Assembly: GCA_020796225.1 (NCBI GenBank) | Contig: CM036755.1 | Coordinates: 42,636,306-42,700,305 of the forward strand | From: Arion vulgaris | Lineage: Eukaryota > Mollusca > Gastropoda > Stylommatophora > Arionidae | Direction: 5' to 3' | Length of the DNA: 64,000 nt | Part shown: positions 62,149 to 64,000 of the stretch, piece by piece | Numbering within the stretch: the stretch's first letter is position 1 | Layout: each line of letters opens with the position of its first letter | Translations under genes and position numbers: made by a program | The notes under the pieces: generated by a model | What the model was told of the DNA's origin: nothing | Seen by the model: only the letters and a program-made list of their open reading frames with translations | Database searches by the model: none

Positions 62149-62442
62149 CTAATAATTTCTCTCCAAGAGACTGTGAGGTTCTGTCTGAATCCTTCTTCTT
62201 TGTTGCAATCCTACTGAACCTGACTGGGCAACGCCTCTGAGCTGGTTGGAAACACTACTAGTATTATTTAAATTATTAATAATCGACGTATTTAAATCAC
62301 AAACTTCTGTGTCATCAGAAGCTTCACTATCTTCACTATCAGTATCTACATCTTCATGCAACCAATCTCGCGCTTCTGCAGCTGTAAAACGTGCAGACCG
62401 AGCTGATAACAAACCATTTCTAGACTCTGAATTGTTAGACAT
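62149..62442 (-). CDS. acidic 97-residue ORF of unknown function
   Basis: The open frame begins MSNNSESRNGLLSARSARFT, has AAEARDWLHEDVDTDSEDSE then ASDDTEVCDL, and ends with an Asn/Ser-rich part and RRRIQTEPHSLLERNY. The acidic Asp/Ser/Glu block after a tryptophan motif and a basic tail are not typical of chance ORFs in this AT-rich DNA. Acidic N-terminal blocks of this kind occur in some transposases and replication proteins, but I cannot assign a family. It lies antisense in an RBBP4-like intron with no visible partner exon. Confidence 0.35.
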   Translation of the reverse strand: MSNNSESRNGLLSARSARFTAAEARDWLHEDVDTDSEDSEASDDTEVCDLNTSIINNLNNTSSVSNQLRGVAQSGSVGLQQRRRIQTEPHSLLERNY

Positions 62443-62910
62443 TATTTTTAATCACAGGGTAACTTGAAAACGAAAATTAAACTTGGTTTCACTTCTGATT
62501 CTAGTCAAAACCACGATGTTGTGATTTGGTTATCGTTAGTACTTCCTTCTACTTAGTTCCGTTGATATAAAACTACAATCGGAGTGAAAATTAATAAAAC
62601 TCAAGCAATAGTAGCCGCTTTAAAAGCGCTGCAGAATAAGAAATATTGCACTACAGTGTTCCACGGACTGAATCATTAATGTGTTATTTCAGTTTTATTG
62701 ATTGTTTTATTCTGTTTCATAAGTTCTTGATTTGATCTTTGACCATTTACTACTAGTATGGAACAGAGACATTAATTTGGTAAAGGTCTACAGTATAGGT
62801 GAGGTTTTGATTTTGGAATCCATCAACATTTGTATTTGTGTATCATCTAATTAAGAAAACTTCTTTTATTATCAATATTCTGCATTCATTGATTTCTATC
62901 TGCTATCCAG

Positions 62911-63000
62911 ACCATTTGTTTGTGGGATTCAATGCAACCAGCACCAGGAAAGGATTGTTGATGCCATGACAATTTTCACAGGCCACACTTCTGTAGTGAG
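62911..63000 (+). CDS. RBBP4: RBBP4-like exon, TICLWD segment, with base losses
   Basis: After a TGCTATCCAG acceptor it encodes TICLWD. In shifted frames it goes on to VDAMTIFTGHTSVV, just before a GTGAG/GTTAGA donor. This is the RBBP4 sequence between WD repeats two and three. The middle (AATGCAACCAGCACCAGGAA) matches the expected Asn-Ala-Thr-Pro-Lys-Glu coding text only if single bases are restored. The splice sites are intact. Confidence 0.85.
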
Positions 63001-63289
63001 GTTAGATATTTTTTGTTTTTAGATAAGATGGATATATCTTATGTGGTTTAATAATTAATAAGTGGTTGCATACTAAATTGTGTTTTTGTAATATACTGTT
63101 GGAAGGAAGATGAGGATAAGAACATTTAATGAAGAACAGTATAAAAGTAGACTAGGAAGTCACTCTCATTGGAAATCGAGATTAGCTCAAATAAAATCAG
63201 TGGTAATAGTTAGTTGTTCTATTTTCACAGGACCAAGTCATGTTAATCCACTGTAGTTTAGTAACCACAAGAAAATATACACTTCCTTA

Positions 63290-63745
63290 TCTGATGTAGG
63301 TGTCTAGCTTGCACATTTATGTTGTTGTCTGATATAAGTGTGAGCTTGCACTGTTTATGTTGTTGCTCTGATATAAGTGTGTAGCTTGCACATGTTTATG
63401 TTGTTGCTCTGATGTAAGTGTGTAGCTTGCACATGTTTATGTTGTTGCTCTGATGTGTGTAGCTTGCACATGTTTATGTTGTTGCTCTGATGTATGTATC
63501 TTGCACATGTTTATGTTGTTGCTCTGATATAATGTGTAGCTTGCACATGTTTATGTTGTTGCCTGATATAGTGTGTAGCTTCACATGTTTATGTTGTTGC
63601 TCTGATGTAAGTGTGTAGCTTGCACATGTTTATGTTGTTGCTCTGATGTAGGTGGGTGTAACTTGCACATGTTTATGTTGTTGCTCTGATGTAGATGTAG
63701 CTGCACATGTTATGTTGTTCTGATGTAGGTGTGATAGCTTACGCA
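63290..63745. repeat. 41-bp minisatellite in an RBBP4-like intron
   Basis: About 11 units of TGTTGTTGCTCTGATGTAAG plus TGTGTAGCTTGCACATGTTTA. Several units lack one to four bases (AGCTTCACATG, TGATGTGTGTAGC, AGCTGCACATGTTATG), a pattern of losses like that in the neighbouring exons. Confidence 0.93.
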
Positions 63746-63796
63746 GCTTGTTTAGTTGTTACTCTGATGGAAGACAGTATTAGATTATACTTTCAG

Positions 63797-63865
63797 GATG
63801 TGGCTTAGCATTACTCATGAAAGTCTGTTTGGTTCTGTGGCAGATGATCAGAAACTAATGATGTG
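63797..63865 (+). CDS. RBBP4: RBBP4-like exon, third WD repeat, with base losses
   Basis: After a CTTTCAG acceptor the text GATGTGG, then CATTACTCATGAAAGTCTGT, encodes DV-(S)W-HLLH in broken frames and then ESLFGSVADDQKLMMW in one frame, the RBBP4 third-repeat sequence. A donor GTATCA follows at 63866. At least two bases seem to be missing near 63803-63815. Met-Met-Trp replaces the usual Met-Ile-Trp. Confidence 0.87.
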
Positions 63866-63919
63866 GTATCAAAAAATGCCTATTCTTTAACTTATCTTAT
63901 CATATTGTATGTGCATGTG

Positions 63920-64000
63920 TTTTCACAGTGATATTAGCAATGTTGGTATCTAGAACTGTTACAATGTGGTAACCTAGAACTGTGTAACAATGTTGGTAGT
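63920..64000. repeat. start of a further tandem repeat
   Basis: Three imperfect units built on AACTGT(GTA)ACAATGTTGGTA with TCTAGAACTG or CCTAGAACTG. The array runs off the window end. Confidence 0.6.

Overview
The window is intron-rich, AT-rich eukaryotic DNA from an invertebrate animal. Two conserved animal genes can be read, each in small exons with GT-AG borders, and most of the rest is transposable elements and minisatellites. My best guess for the host is a mollusc, perhaps a freshwater pulmonate snail. The clues are a nearly complete SPIN hAT element at 7959-8380 (SPIN was reported from the pond snail Lymnaea stagnalis, from Rhodnius and from tetrapods), many RTE/endonuclease-type LINEs, a tRNA-derived SINE and very many minisatellites. 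The host is an inference; the two genes do not fix the phylum.

Minus strand, 42055 down to 2427: a REPS1/REPS2-like gene (RalBP1-associated EH-domain protein, endocytosis and Ral signalling). Nine coding exons fit together in phase across about 40 kb and give about 478 residues: first EH domain, Ser/Pro-rich linker, first half of the second EH domain, a short QPVPV-type segment and a Pro-rich segment. The exon for the second half of the second EH domain was not found, and the 3' end lies outside the window. Its introns hold, from low to high coordinate: a compound satellite (540-2280), a small hAT MITE, SPIN, LINE pieces, an RTE retrotransposon (13186-16650), a TA-flanked MITE, a Tigger/pogo element (18618-20937), a piggyBac element (24480-28882) that carries other repeats, a LINE split by a mariner (31351-33240), a degenerate LINE and a P-element/THAP9-like transposon (37798-40782).

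Plus strand, from 59449 to the window end: five exons of an RBBP4/RBBP7/Caf1-p55-like WD40 histone chaperone. The first visible exon is intact. The next ones carry single-base losses that look more like assembly errors than gene decay. The 5' exons are not visible and may lie in the damaged stretch.

Between the two genes, 44440 to about 56790 is not normal sequence: words are smeared into homopolymer runs. Copies of repeats that read cleanly elsewhere can still be recognised in it, and at its right edge one 112-bp tandem unit is smeared while the next is clean. I treat this as a base-calling or consensus artefact, and ORFs there should not be annotated.

The points most worth a second look are the SPIN copy in an apparent invertebrate, an in-frame eight-fold 45-bp expansion inside the RTE endonuclease, a five-fold 44-bp expansion inside the piggyBac transposase, a 201-bp duplication at the start of the P-element gene, the missing half EH domain, and two unexplained ORFs (26524-26727 and 62149-62442, both minus).
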